A stretch of 32,031 nucleotides of DNA from Opitutus sp. GAS368 (GTDB lineage Bacteria > Verrucomicrobiota > Verrucomicrobiia > Opitutales > Opitutaceae). Position numbers and translations under genes: made by a program. The notes under the pieces were generated by a model, which was given only the letters and a program-made list of their open reading frames with translations, was not told the origin of the DNA and did no database searches. How positions within the stretch are numbered: position 1 is the stretch's first letter; the number at the start of each line of letters is the position of its first letter. Location of the stretch: positions 1-32,031 of the forward strand of contig CAMBVX010000032.1 of the NCBI GenBank assembly GCA_945871085.1, written 5' to 3'. Shown piece by piece: positions 23,758 to 31,645 of this stretch.

Positions 23758-24567
23758 CTAATCTGTTTTTGAGGAGGCAGCGGCAGGGCCGGCGGCAACC
23801 CGTTGATAAGTGTCACCGTAAAGGACGATCGAGAGCGAATCTTTGATCGTGATGAGCGACTGCCCCTTGGTAACCATAACGAGTGCGGGTCGCCCGGCCG
23901 CTTCCGCCGCCTTGACGGTGTAATTCTGTTTCTGCGCCGCGACCCGGTTGGGACCAAACTTGATTCGTTGCACGCCACCATCTGACTTAATTTCTAAGCG
24001 TCGGTCGCCCGGTCCGCCGCCCGTTTCATAGACCCCGGCCACATCCGTCAGGACGCGCTCCGCCGGCCCGGCTTGCAGCAAGGTAAATTTCGGAACGTTC
24101 GTCCTCGGCGCGCGTGTCATGAACCAAACCGTGAAGACATTCACGGCGACCGTGGCTACGACCAGTAGGCCCACGTTCATCGAACCGAGGAGGCCCAGCA
24201 GCCGGGGGGCGCGGGCGAATTGTCTACGGTCGTCGGCCGCAGTGTCTTCTCCGGTGATTACGGCGACGATTTGCGCAGGGTTCAGCACGCCGCCACCTTG
24301 CTTGTTCGACGCCCAGCTCACGAGGGATAGGTGACCGGTCTTCAGTTGAACGACAAATTTTCCGGAGGCTCCGGTGATCCGCAATTCCGGTTCGAGACCG
24401 AGCGCGACGCTAGGAGCGAGTGCCGCCGCCGATTCCACGAGCGAGCGCACTTGCCTGATCGACAAATGGTGGAGCTGCACCTCAGGCAGCTCCGCGCCGG
24501 CTTTTTTCGCGTCGGACGAGAGGTAACGAAAGGCGACCGAATAAAGAGGCTCACCGGGCGAACTCAT
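23758..24567 (-). CDS. Single-pass membrane protein, pseudopilin partner (copy B)
   Basis: A 269-residue paralogue of the protein at 22092-22883 with the same architecture: a cytoplasmic-looking N-terminal domain (EPLYSVAFRYLSSDAKK at the start, LNPAQIVAVITGED near 95-108), one membrane helix at about 132-150, and a periplasmic beta-rich domain with GVYETGGGPGDRRLEIK and RIKFGPNR. The most conserved parts between the copies are the very N-terminus, the NVFT.WFM end of the membrane helix and the C-terminal beta domain; the linker before the helix varies. It starts in an ATGA overlap with its pseudopilin partner. No family is recognised and no catalytic motif is seen. A role in anchoring, gating or positioning the pseudopilin is inferred only from the strict pairing. 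Confidence 0.85.
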   Translation of the reverse strand: MSSPGEPLYSVAFRYLSSDAKKAGAELPEVQLHHLSIRQVRSLVESAAALAPSVALGLEPELRITGASGKFVVQLKTGHLSLVSWASNKQGGGVLNPAQIVAVITGEDTAADDRRQFARAPRLLGLLGSMNVGLLVVATVAVNVFTVWFMTRAPRTNVPKFTLLQAGPAERVLTDVAGVYETGGGPGDRRLEIKSDGGVQRIKFGPNRVAAQKQNYTVKAAEAAGRPALVMVTKGQSLITIKDSLSIVLYGDTYQRVAAGPAAASSKTD

Positions 24568-25088
24568 GGTGCGATGATAAAAACGGGTTCGCCATCGGCG
24601 CCGATAAGGAAATTTCCGGTGGCGAGGTTGCCATCGTCGATGACGCGGTCGATGGCTTCGAGCAGGTCGAGATCCTCGTTAAACGGAGCCGACGCGGTGC
24701 TGCTGATGGCGATGGCTGCGCGGTAGCGCGTGCCGCCGTGCATTTGGTTGTTATCCCAATTGTATTGGCCACCGAGGGTCGTAGTGCGCAGCCAGTCGGT
24801 GGACTTGATGCGGTTGGCCATCTCAATTGGGAATACACCCTCGGCGGCCTCCCCCGGCCAATTGCCCGTCTCATGCGCGTAAACGTCGAAGGCGGCGGCG
24901 AACGCACGGAGATCGTTGCCAATGGCGGTGGCGATGGTGCGGCGTTGGACGCTTCTCAAGGCCGGCACGCCCATGGCCGCGAGCAGGCTGATGATGGTTA
25001 CGACGACCATAATTTCAACCAACGTAAAGCCCGCGTTGCGGTGCCGTGCAGGGCGAGAATGTCGAAAATTATTTCCTGACCGGTTCAT
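24564..25088 (-). CDS. Type II/IV pseudopilin (copy B)
   Basis: A 174-residue protein with a basic, Arg/His/Asn-rich leader of about 20 residues and the class III signal motif G|FTLVEIMVVVTIISLLAAM, including Glu5. The globular part shares with copy A the ATAIGNDLR, HETG.WP, GGQYNWDNNQMH.GTR.RAAIAI and GEPVFIIAP segments; GspG-like pseudopilins are the closest known type. It is the first gene of the duplicated cluster. Its upstream region (25089-25282, between it and the sulfatase stop) contains an A/T-rich tract (TAATTATTAC on the minus strand) that could be part of its promoter. Confidence 0.93.
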   Translation of the reverse strand: MNRSGNNFRHSRPARHRNAGFTLVEIMVVVTIISLLAAMGVPALRSVQRRTIATAIGNDLRAFAAAFDVYAHETGNWPGEAAEGVFPIEMANRIKSTDWLRTTTLGGQYNWDNNQMHGGTRYRAAIAISSTASAPFNEDLDLLEAIDRVIDDGNLATGNFLIGADGEPVFIIAP

Positions 25089-25282
25089 GCAGATCAGGAT
25101 GTCGTTTGGGAAAAAAGGAGCAATGAGTAATAATTAGAATTTACCTTAGAAATGGGGAGCGACTCCTCGGTTCGCTGATTTCTCGCCCACCGGCTTGGCA
25201 AGGAGATCCGTGGGGCGGTTTTTCGTAGGGCGAACGCGAACATCGTCGCAATGTTGGCGACGTGTCGCCCCCCGGGCCTGCC

Positions 25283-26758
25283 TCAACGCACCTGGCCTTT
25301 TTGCCTAACTTGTTCGAGGAGCGCGTGGAGTTCGGCCACTTTCGCGGGCTGCCGGGCGTAAAGGTTTTCGTGTTGGCCGAGGTCCTGGGTGAGATCGTAT
25401 AGTTCCCCGGGTTGATCGTGGGCGGTGTAATGATGGGCGGTGTCATAACCGGCCGGCACTTTGCTGATGGCGCCGGTTTTAGCGGCGACGAGCAGCCACT
25501 GGTTGTGGCGGAGGGCGTAGCCGTTGGCGTTGGTATTATGGACGATCGTGTGGCGCGGACTCGGGGCGCCGGATTTCCAGACATTGAGCAAGTTGTGGCT
25601 GTCGTGCGCGGTATTGGCCGGCAGGTTGAAACCCGTGATGGCGGCCAGGGTCGCCATGAGGTCGACCTGACTCACGAGCGCTGGGCTGATTTGGCCCCGG
25701 GGAATGATCCCGGGCCACCGGACGATAAACGGAACGCGATGACCGCCCTCCCAGAGGTCGCGTTTCAGACCGCGGAGCGGGCCGGCGCTGCGGTGCTGGA
25801 AATTCTGGATACGCGGGTAGGCGTAGTGCTCGGGCCCATTGTCGGCGGAGAAAATAACGATCGTGTTATCGGCGAAGCCATGCGCGGCGAGCGCCGCGAG
25901 GACGCGGCCGACGGTGGCGTCGGTCTGTTCCATGAAGTCACCGTAACCGCCAGCTTTGGATTTCCCGGCGAACTCGGGCGAAGGCACGATCGGCGCGTGT
26001 GGTGAAGTGAAAGGGAAATAGAGGAAGAAAGGCGCGGACTTTCCCTGCTGTTCACCGAGCCACGTGACGGCCCGTTCCGTGAGTCGCGGCATGACGGCGG
26101 TGAAATCCCAGCCGGGTGTCATGGGGCCGGGGCGCGCCTCCCAATTGCCTTCGGCGGTCTGGGGTGGCGTCGTCAACGGGACGCTCGGGATAGTGATGAC
26201 GCGGTCGTTTTCAAACCACGCGTAGGGCGGGAAATTAGGGACGTCGTCGCCGAAATAGTCATCGAAGCCGTGATCGCGTGGGCCGCCGGGGATGGGCTTG
26301 GTCCAGTCGAAGTCGGCGGGCGCGTAGCCCGTCTTGGGGTCGGGTCGAGCGCCGGGACGCTTGATGGCGTCCCAATTCCAACCGAGGTGCCACTTGCCGA
26401 TACAGGCGGTGCGGTAGCCTTTTTCCTTGAGCATCTCGGGCAGGGTGAGCTCGGCGGGGTCGAACGACGGCGGGCCGAAGCTGTTGACGATGCCGTGGAA
26501 TTTCCGCCAGTGGAAACGGCCGGTGAGCATGGCATAGCGGCTCGGCGTGCAGACGCCCGATGAGCTGTGCGCGTCGGTGAACCGGAGGCCTTCGCGCGCG
26601 AGTTGATCGAGGTGGGGGGTGCGAATCTTCGAATCGGGATTCTGGATGCCGAGATCGCCATAGCCCATATCGTCGGCGTAGAGGATGACGATGTTGGGGC
26701 GGTCGGCGGCACGAACAAGGAGCGTGCTGAGGAGGAAAACGAGAGTGACGTAGCGCAT
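25283..26758 (-). CDS. Secreted sulfatase (formylglycine type, Cys-x-Pro-Ser-Arg)
   Basis: A 491-residue sulfatase of the alkaline-phosphatase superfamily, hydrolysing sulfate esters in the periplasm or outside. The signal peptide covers about residues 1-17 (MRYVTLVFLLSTLLVRA). Metal ligands Asp29-Asp30 lie in ILYADDMGYGD, the formylglycine precursor is C70-T-P-S-R74, GKWHLG (121-126) supplies active-site Lys and His, followed by a SPHAPIV segment and SADNGPE. The Cys needs a formylglycine-generating enzyme, not in the window. An alternative start at 26794 overlaps the upstream stop as ATGA and would add 12 residues before the signal peptide; I prefer 26758 for the cleaner signal, though coupling favours 26794. 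It is the last gene of the cytochrome/monooxygenase unit. The substrate is unknown; arylsulfatase-like and polysaccharide sulfatases both fit. Confidence 0.95.
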   Translation of the reverse strand: MRYVTLVFLLSTLLVRAADRPNIVILYADDMGYGDLGIQNPDSKIRTPHLDQLAREGLRFTDAHSSSGVCTPSRYAMLTGRFHWRKFHGIVNSFGPPSFDPAELTLPEMLKEKGYRTACIGKWHLGWNWDAIKRPGARPDPKTGYAPADFDWTKPIPGGPRDHGFDDYFGDDVPNFPPYAWFENDRVITIPSVPLTTPPQTAEGNWEARPGPMTPGWDFTAVMPRLTERAVTWLGEQQGKSAPFFLYFPFTSPHAPIVPSPEFAGKSKAGGYGDFMEQTDATVGRVLAALAAHGFADNTIVIFSADNGPEHYAYPRIQNFQHRSAGPLRGLKRDLWEGGHRVPFIVRWPGIIPRGQISPALVSQVDLMATLAAITGFNLPANTAHDSHNLLNVWKSGAPSPRHTIVHNTNANGYALRHNQWLLVAAKTGAISKVPAGYDTAHHYTAHDQPGELYDLTQDLGQHENLYARQPAKVAELHALLEQVRQKGQVR

Positions 26759-26790
26759 GGGATAAGAGGGGGACGGGGCGAGGCCGCGGA

Positions 26791-28908
26791 TCATGGGGTG
26801 GTTTGAGCAAGGGTGCCGCGCTCGGGCACAAAATACTCGACGTAGCCGAGCATCATTTCGTCGAAGGTTTGCGGGCCCCAACGGACATTCTTCGTGGCAT
26901 CGGGATTCGCGGGGTTGCCGGTGCTGTTGTCGTACCACGCGGTGTAGACGAGGCGGGTGCCGCGCGGGAGCGGCAGGGGTTCGGCGAGGCGATACTGGAG
27001 CTGCCAGTTAAAATCGTAGGCGGGCACGTCGAGCAGGCGACGACGCGCGCCGTCGGGCAGGACGGCTTCGTAACGGGCGGCTTTACCGCGGACGTGCATG
27101 TGCGGGGTGAAGCTGAGCAGCGTCACGGCGGTCGGCAGCGTGAGGGCGGTGGTCTCGGGGTGGTTGGCTTCGCCGGGTGGAATGCTGAGGCGGGGATTCG
27201 CGAGGCCCGCGACTTGAATCACGTGCCGCGGCGGGGTCGGAGAAAAAATGAGGCCGAGCTTTGTCTGGTCGGTGGTCGCCTTGCCGTTCGGCGTGTAGTG
27301 CATCTGAAAACTCAGCGTGGAGCCGGCGGGAATTTTTTTGGCGAAGCCGGGCGGAAAAATCGAAGAAGTGTTGCCCGGCACATACGCGGCAAAAAAGCCG
27401 TCACGGGCTTCGGCACCCTCGTCGCGCTTGCCGGATTTTTTTTCGCCCGGCGGGTGCACGCGGATGATCACGTGATGCACGACGGCGCGCGCGGTCGGTT
27501 GAACTTCGTAGCCCTGCACCCATTGGTCTTCGGTGAATTTGGTTTCAACGCGGATGGTTTGGTAGGGCATCACGCCATCGGCCTTGATCGCGACGGCCTT
27601 GGGGAACTGGAGGACGGCGTCGGGCGGACCGATCAACCAGTCAGTGGGAAATGTACGGGGCCGGGGCGCATCGGCGGGATCGCCGAGGGGTTTGTCGGCG
27701 GAGGAGAGCCACGCGAGGAAGTCAGCTTTGTCGGCGGGCGCGAGGGAGCGGTCGTTGCTCCAATGGATCGACTCGCCCGGCACAGACGGGGCGGCGAACC
27801 ACGGCGGCATTGCTCCTCGGTCGACCTGCTTGCGCATCATGCCGGCGTGGGAGCGCACGTCGGCATAGGTGGCGAGGCTGAAGGGCGCGACACCGCCGTC
27901 GCGATGGCATTCGAGACAGTTGTTTTGGACGAGACGGGAAATGCGGTTGTGGTAAGAAAGGGTGTTTTTCTCGGCGGGAGCAGGCGTGGGCGCAGTCGGC
28001 CAGGCGAGGGTGGCCAGAGGGAGATCGAGGGTACACCCGGGGGCTTCCGTCGCGGCGACCAGCGGGCGTTGTCCCGAGAGAAGGGCCGTGAGTGCATCCT
28101 TCACGTAGGTCTGGCGCGGTGCGGCGCGGCTGTAGCCAAGACCGTATTGGTCGTCGAGGGCCCCGCGATAAATCAGGGTGCGGGCGGCATCGAGGACAAA
28201 AACTTCGGCAGTGGTTTTCGCCGTGAGCGCGGTGACGAGCACGTTGTCACGGTCGTGGACGTAGCGGCTGGCGAGGGCGTGTTCGCGAAGAGCGGCCCGG
28301 ATGTCGGCGACGGAGTCGGTGGCGGTCGGGTTGACGAAAAGGAAAGCGACGCCAAGGGCGGCGAATTCCTTTTCCAGCCGGCCGAGACTAGCGGTCGATT
28401 TCATTGTGACCGGGCAAGTGGTGCTGGTGAGCGCGATGACCAGCGCTGGGGCGGAACGGTAGTCGGAGAGGCGGCCGGGTTGGCCGTCGAGGTCGATGAA
28501 CGTGAGATCGGCCACGAGGCGGTCGACGCCCTCCGCGCCGGGCTTGAGGATCGTGGGCCCCTCGCGCGGAGAAGGTGCGGGAGTGGGTGCAGGCGCGGAC
28601 GCCGCCGGAGGTGTGGCCGCCGAAGACGCGCCCAAGGCCTCGCGCAAACGTGCGGCGCGTTCCGGGTCGAGCCACTGAGCCACAAGGCGAAGCTGCTCAA
28701 GGGTGATCACACCTCGCTTGGCGCGGTCCAAGCGATCGAACCACGCGGCGTGGCCGGCTTCTGCGCGGGTCAATTTTTCGTCGTGGTTGGCGTCGAGCTG
28801 ATGAAAGCGTTGCTCAAGCAGGCTGGAGGTGCTGGCGGGCGCGGCGGCACCGACGAAGAGTGGGGAGAGTAAAAACGCAAGGAGTCGGGCAACGCGAGAC
28901 GAAGGCAT
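26791..28908 (-). CDS. Fusion protein: EF-hand, redoxin, cytochrome c and copper type II monooxygenase-like domains
   Basis: A 705-residue secreted protein; start chosen at 28908 because a signal peptide (MPSSRVARLLAFLL..., ending GAAA) follows. Order of parts: an EF-hand loop D39-x-N41-x-D43-x-K45 ... E50; an Ala/Pro linker (93-117); a thioredoxin/redoxin domain (about 120-280) with ALTSTTCPVTMK, where only Cys165 of the usual pair is present; a single heme-c site C331-LEC-H335 in a NNCLECH segment followed by APFSLATYADV; and a C-terminal copper-monooxygenase-like domain with candidate copper ligands His478-His479 (VVHHVII), His537 (FQMHYTPNG), His603/His605 (FTPHMHVRG) and a late Met in FDEMMLG. 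It would act in the periplasm, with heme and copper sites possibly forming an electron path. The substrate is unknown. The frame is open far upstream over the neighbouring gene, but that part is antisense-like shadow. Confidence 0.87.
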   Translation of the reverse strand: MPSSRVARLLAFLLSPLFVGAAAPASTSSLLEQRFHQLDANHDEKLTRAEAGHAAWFDRLDRAKRGVITLEQLRLVAQWLDPERAARLREALGASSAATPPAASAPAPTPAPSPREGPTILKPGAEGVDRLVADLTFIDLDGQPGRLSDYRSAPALVIALTSTTCPVTMKSTASLGRLEKEFAALGVAFLFVNPTATDSVADIRAALREHALASRYVHDRDNVLVTALTAKTTAEVFVLDAARTLIYRGALDDQYGLGYSRAAPRQTYVKDALTALLSGQRPLVAATEAPGCTLDLPLATLAWPTAPTPAPAEKNTLSYHNRISRLVQNNCLECHRDGGVAPFSLATYADVRSHAGMMRKQVDRGAMPPWFAAPSVPGESIHWSNDRSLAPADKADFLAWLSSADKPLGDPADAPRPRTFPTDWLIGPPDAVLQFPKAVAIKADGVMPYQTIRVETKFTEDQWVQGYEVQPTARAVVHHVIIRVHPPGEKKSGKRDEGAEARDGFFAAYVPGNTSSIFPPGFAKKIPAGSTLSFQMHYTPNGKATTDQTKLGLIFSPTPPRHVIQVAGLANPRLSIPPGEANHPETTALTLPTAVTLLSFTPHMHVRGKAARYEAVLPDGARRRLLDVPAYDFNWQLQYRLAEPLPLPRGTRLVYTAWYDNSTGNPANPDATKNVRWGPQTFDEMMLGYVEYFVPERGTLAQTTP

Positions 28909-28948
28909 GGCAGGAAGGACGGCGTGGGGGCGGGAAACGTTACCCCGA

Positions 28949-31201
28949 TCAGGGTGCGGCGAGGAGTTGGCGGGCGTCGGCGCGGGCGGGATCGAGGGCG
29001 AGCGTGCGGCGGGCCGCCGCCTGAGCTCCCGCGCGGTCGCCGTGGCGGAGGAGGACCGTCGCGAGCGCGTAGGGATAGTCCGGTGACGCGGGAGCGAGGG
29101 CCTCGGCTTTGCGCAGGGCGTCGATGGCGGCCGGCAAGCGGTTGGTTTGGGCGAGGAGGAGCCCGAGATTATACCACGCACGGTCGAAGCGCGGGTCGCG
29201 TTGAATCGCCTGGCGAAAGGCCATCTCGGCGTCGGCCGGTTGACGGGCTTCGGCGAAGGCGAGGGCGGCACGGTAGGCGGCGGGGGCGTCGTTGGGTTGG
29301 AGTTGGGAGGAGCGGAAGAAGGCGGCGGCGGCGGGTTGGGCGGCACCCTGGGCATTGTGCACGAAGCCGAGGGCCTCGAAGATGCCGGGTGAATTGGGGT
29401 CCCACTGGACGGCGAGTTTGATGGCCTTCTCAGCGGCGGGATATTGGCGGCGGTTCGCGAGATCTTGGCCCAGGCGGAGTTGACCGCCGGGCTGATCAAG
29501 TGAGAGGGCGAAGTAGGCGTCGAGTTCGCGACGCGCTGCGGAATCGGCGGGCAACTCGGCCGACAACGCCCACGCGGCGTCGAGGCGCACGAGGCGCACG
29601 GGGTCCTGCAACATGGCGCGGAGACGGTCTTGAGCGGGCGCGTGACCGTTGAGGAGACGGACGGCGGCCGCGCGCTCGAGCGGGTCGCGCGCGGCGAGCG
29701 AGGTCTGCGCCACGGCGATCACGGGAGCCGTGCGCTCAAAGGGGATCAGCAGATCGAGGAGCGTGGCGCGCCAGGCGGGGACGTCTTCGCGGGCGAGTTC
29801 GGCGAGCAGCGCGGCGGGCGCACCGGGTTGGTTGGCTTGGGCCGAGGCGATGGCGCGGGTGCGGGCGCGCTGGCGGGAATCGAGTTTCGTGCCATACCAT
29901 TCGGCGGTGGTCTTGATGGCCCAGTCGGTATCCTTGTCCGTGTGACAGCGGTTACAGGCGTTGGGGATGCCGAGCTCCTTGGTCAGCAGGGGATCGGGGC
30001 GCAGCCAGCCGTGGTCATGGCGAGGCGAGCGCTGCATGTAGGTGGTGGTGGGCATGTGGCACGTGACGCACTGGTTGCCCGTGCTGCCAGCGGCGTGGCG
30101 GGAGTGAGCGAGCGGGTCGATCGGCGTGGCGCGCGTGCCGTTGGGCTGGAGGCGTCCGGGAGCGGAGTGGCACTGCATGCACAGGCTGTTGTCGCTCGCA
30201 GGGAGAATGGTTTTGTTCGAGTGCGGATCGTGGCAATCCATGCACGTAACGCCGGCGTGGCCCATGCGGCTGGTGAGGACAGAGGTCCAATTAAAGTCTT
30301 CGTCGCGCTGTTGGCCGTCGGGATAAAAGACCGCCGCATCGGTGGGCAACGTCACGCGGTAGTGATCGTGGTAATTGTCACCGGGCTGAAAATTCGGCGT
30401 GAGCTGCTCGTTGCGGGCGTGGCACGGGGCGCACGTGTGCATCATCTTCTGACGGTCGGCAACATAGGGGGCGGCGGGGCGCTTGGCTTTGTAGGCGGGC
30501 ACGACGTGGGCGGCGGTGACGGGGCCGTGGCACTGGATGCAGCCGACGCCGTGCTCGACCCAAGTGGATTTGTAACCGTCGGACGCGGCGTCATAGTTTT
30601 TCTGATATCCGGTCACGTGGCAGTGGGCGCACATGGAATTCCAGTTCATGCCGCGGCCGGTCCAGTGGCCCCATTCGCCGTGGCGCCGGTTCTCCTGGGC
30701 GAAGACATTGAACCAATCTTTCTTCACGGGATCGTAGGCGAGATCGGTGGGTTGCCAACGCCCTCCGCCGGCGGGGATGAGCGGCTGCCAGATCGGCAGG
30801 TGGCCGAGGATGAGATCGGGCGAGAGGGCGGCCGTGGGTGCGCCGGCGGTGGCGGGCGGGGTCATGGTCGGTCGACCGTTATTCCACGCGAGGTCGAAGG
30901 CGGAGCCGCCATCGGCGATGGATTTTTGGCCCGTAAAGGCGGCCTCAACTTGGGCGGTCGTGACCGGACGGTTGGCGAGGGCGTGGTCGGTGCCGGCCCA
31001 TAACGCGTGATAGCCAGTATGGCAGTTCATGCACGTGTCGGAGGTCTGCTGGGTCGCCTGCGCCACCGTCATGACACCGGATGGGGCGGATGAGCCCGAT
31101 GGCGAAGGGCGACCGCAACCGCTCAATAGTAGTCCGGTCGCAAAAGTTACGGCCTGAACGAGGAGGAGCCGATCGAGGGAGAGTGAGGGGAAAGCAAACA
31201 T
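28949..31201 (-). CDS. Octaheme cytochrome c lipoprotein with C-terminal TPR domain
   Basis: A 750-residue protein. The ATG at 31201 is preferred over a GTG one codon upstream. A lipoprotein signal ends in the lipobox LLSGC with Cys29 as lipid anchor. Eight CxxCH heme sites are visible, at 57-61, 191-195, 221-225, 257-261, 320-324, 341-345, 378-382 and 416-420. Spaced His residues in the same region (for example HDPHSNK-type and HARNEQ segments) could serve as distal ligands. After the cytochrome part come HEAT-like helices (about 430-550) and TPR repeats (about 560-750). The architecture is known from multiheme 'cytochrome c554-type/TPR' proteins of Planctomycetes, Verrucomicrobia and Acidobacteria. 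It is the first gene of the minus-strand unit, 40 bases before the redoxin/monooxygenase gene, and probably passes electrons to or from it. Confidence 0.93.
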   Translation of the reverse strand: MFAFPSLSLDRLLLVQAVTFATGLLLSGCGRPSPSGSSAPSGVMTVAQATQQTSDTCMNCHTGYHALWAGTDHALANRPVTTAQVEAAFTGQKSIADGGSAFDLAWNNGRPTMTPPATAGAPTAALSPDLILGHLPIWQPLIPAGGGRWQPTDLAYDPVKKDWFNVFAQENRRHGEWGHWTGRGMNWNSMCAHCHVTGYQKNYDAASDGYKSTWVEHGVGCIQCHGPVTAAHVVPAYKAKRPAAPYVADRQKMMHTCAPCHARNEQLTPNFQPGDNYHDHYRVTLPTDAAVFYPDGQQRDEDFNWTSVLTSRMGHAGVTCMDCHDPHSNKTILPASDNSLCMQCHSAPGRLQPNGTRATPIDPLAHSRHAAGSTGNQCVTCHMPTTTYMQRSPRHDHGWLRPDPLLTKELGIPNACNRCHTDKDTDWAIKTTAEWYGTKLDSRQRARTRAIASAQANQPGAPAALLAELAREDVPAWRATLLDLLIPFERTAPVIAVAQTSLAARDPLERAAAVRLLNGHAPAQDRLRAMLQDPVRLVRLDAAWALSAELPADSAARRELDAYFALSLDQPGGQLRLGQDLANRRQYPAAEKAIKLAVQWDPNSPGIFEALGFVHNAQGAAQPAAAAFFRSSQLQPNDAPAAYRAALAFAEARQPADAEMAFRQAIQRDPRFDRAWYNLGLLLAQTNRLPAAIDALRKAEALAPASPDYPYALATVLLRHGDRAGAQAAARRTLALDPARADARQLLAAP

Positions 31202-31645
31202 CACTTGGGCGAAGAGGCAGAGACGATGCAGGGAGAATGCGGTCCGTCGAGGTTTTCGGCGCTGGAGTGGTGATTGCCGTATTCTGCACCACTGGGCGGG
31301 GGAGGCGCGCGGGGTGGCGTTTTTTCAAATTTCCGCGCGGGTGGCGAAAGCCGAGGCGGATTCTTCGCGGGTGACGCAAACGAACGTTGCGCAGCTTGGC
31401 AACGAGCCCGACTCTGCTTATCTCAAACTGATCGTCTGCTGTTTTCGTCTTCATGGCCCGCGCTCACTCCCGCTCTGCTTTCGCCCAACCCACCAGCCCC
31501 GTCGGTTGCGAGTTCAAGCCGTGCGCCCGACCGGACCCCGCGACCAACTCGCTGAGCACCCTCGCTGATGGGGCCCGGGCAATCTACTTCGGCTGTGAGA
31601 CCGCCGCTGCGTTGCGTCTCGCTCGTCCCGTGTCGGACCCGCCCC
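31202..31645. other. Divergent intergenic region, no gene recognised
   Basis: It separates the minus-strand cytochrome gene from the plus-strand HsdR-like gene and should hold promoters for both. Short open frames occur on both strands, but none resembles a known protein or has a plausible start. No tRNA, clear -35/-10 pair, Shine-Dalgarno or terminator was found. An A/T-richer patch at about 31416-31450 is the best place to look for the rightward promoter. Confidence 0.5.

Larger units (their letters stand above)
22092..25088 (-). repeat. Tandem duplication of a pseudopilin/membrane-protein gene pair
   Basis: Two copies of the same two-gene unit lie head to tail on the minus strand: 23758-25088 (promoter-proximal) and 22092-23401. 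In both, pseudopilin comes first, membrane protein second, and the junction is an identical ATGA overlap. By eye the mature pseudopilins agree at roughly two thirds of positions and the membrane proteins are similarly related, so the duplication is old and both copies are maintained as intact frames. The spacer between them (23402-23757) holds no gene. Confidence 0.9.

Noticed and set aside
23544-23981. A minus-strand frame running from the end of module B into the spacer
   Set aside because: It overlaps the membrane-protein gene in the wrong frame and has no recognisable features, so the spacer is treated as non-coding.
25256-25269. Small inverted repeat GGCGA-CGTG-TCGCC just after the sulfatase stop
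   Set aside because: Only five base pairs and no T-run on the minus strand, so it does not qualify as a terminator.
26803-28872. A 689-codon plus-strand open frame opposite the redoxin/monooxygenase gene
   Set aside because: Its product is Gly/Val/Arg-rich with no recognisable domain, while the minus strand encodes clear heme, copper-ligand and redoxin motifs. Long antisense frames are expected in GC-rich genes.
29630-31003. A 457-codon plus-strand frame opposite the octaheme cytochrome gene
   Set aside because: Gly/Val-rich shadow; the minus strand has eight CxxCH motifs and a lipoprotein signal.
31490-31530. A tRNA T-arm-like string (GGTTGCGAGTTCAAGCC)
   Set aside because: No matching acceptor, D or anticodon arms could be drawn around it.
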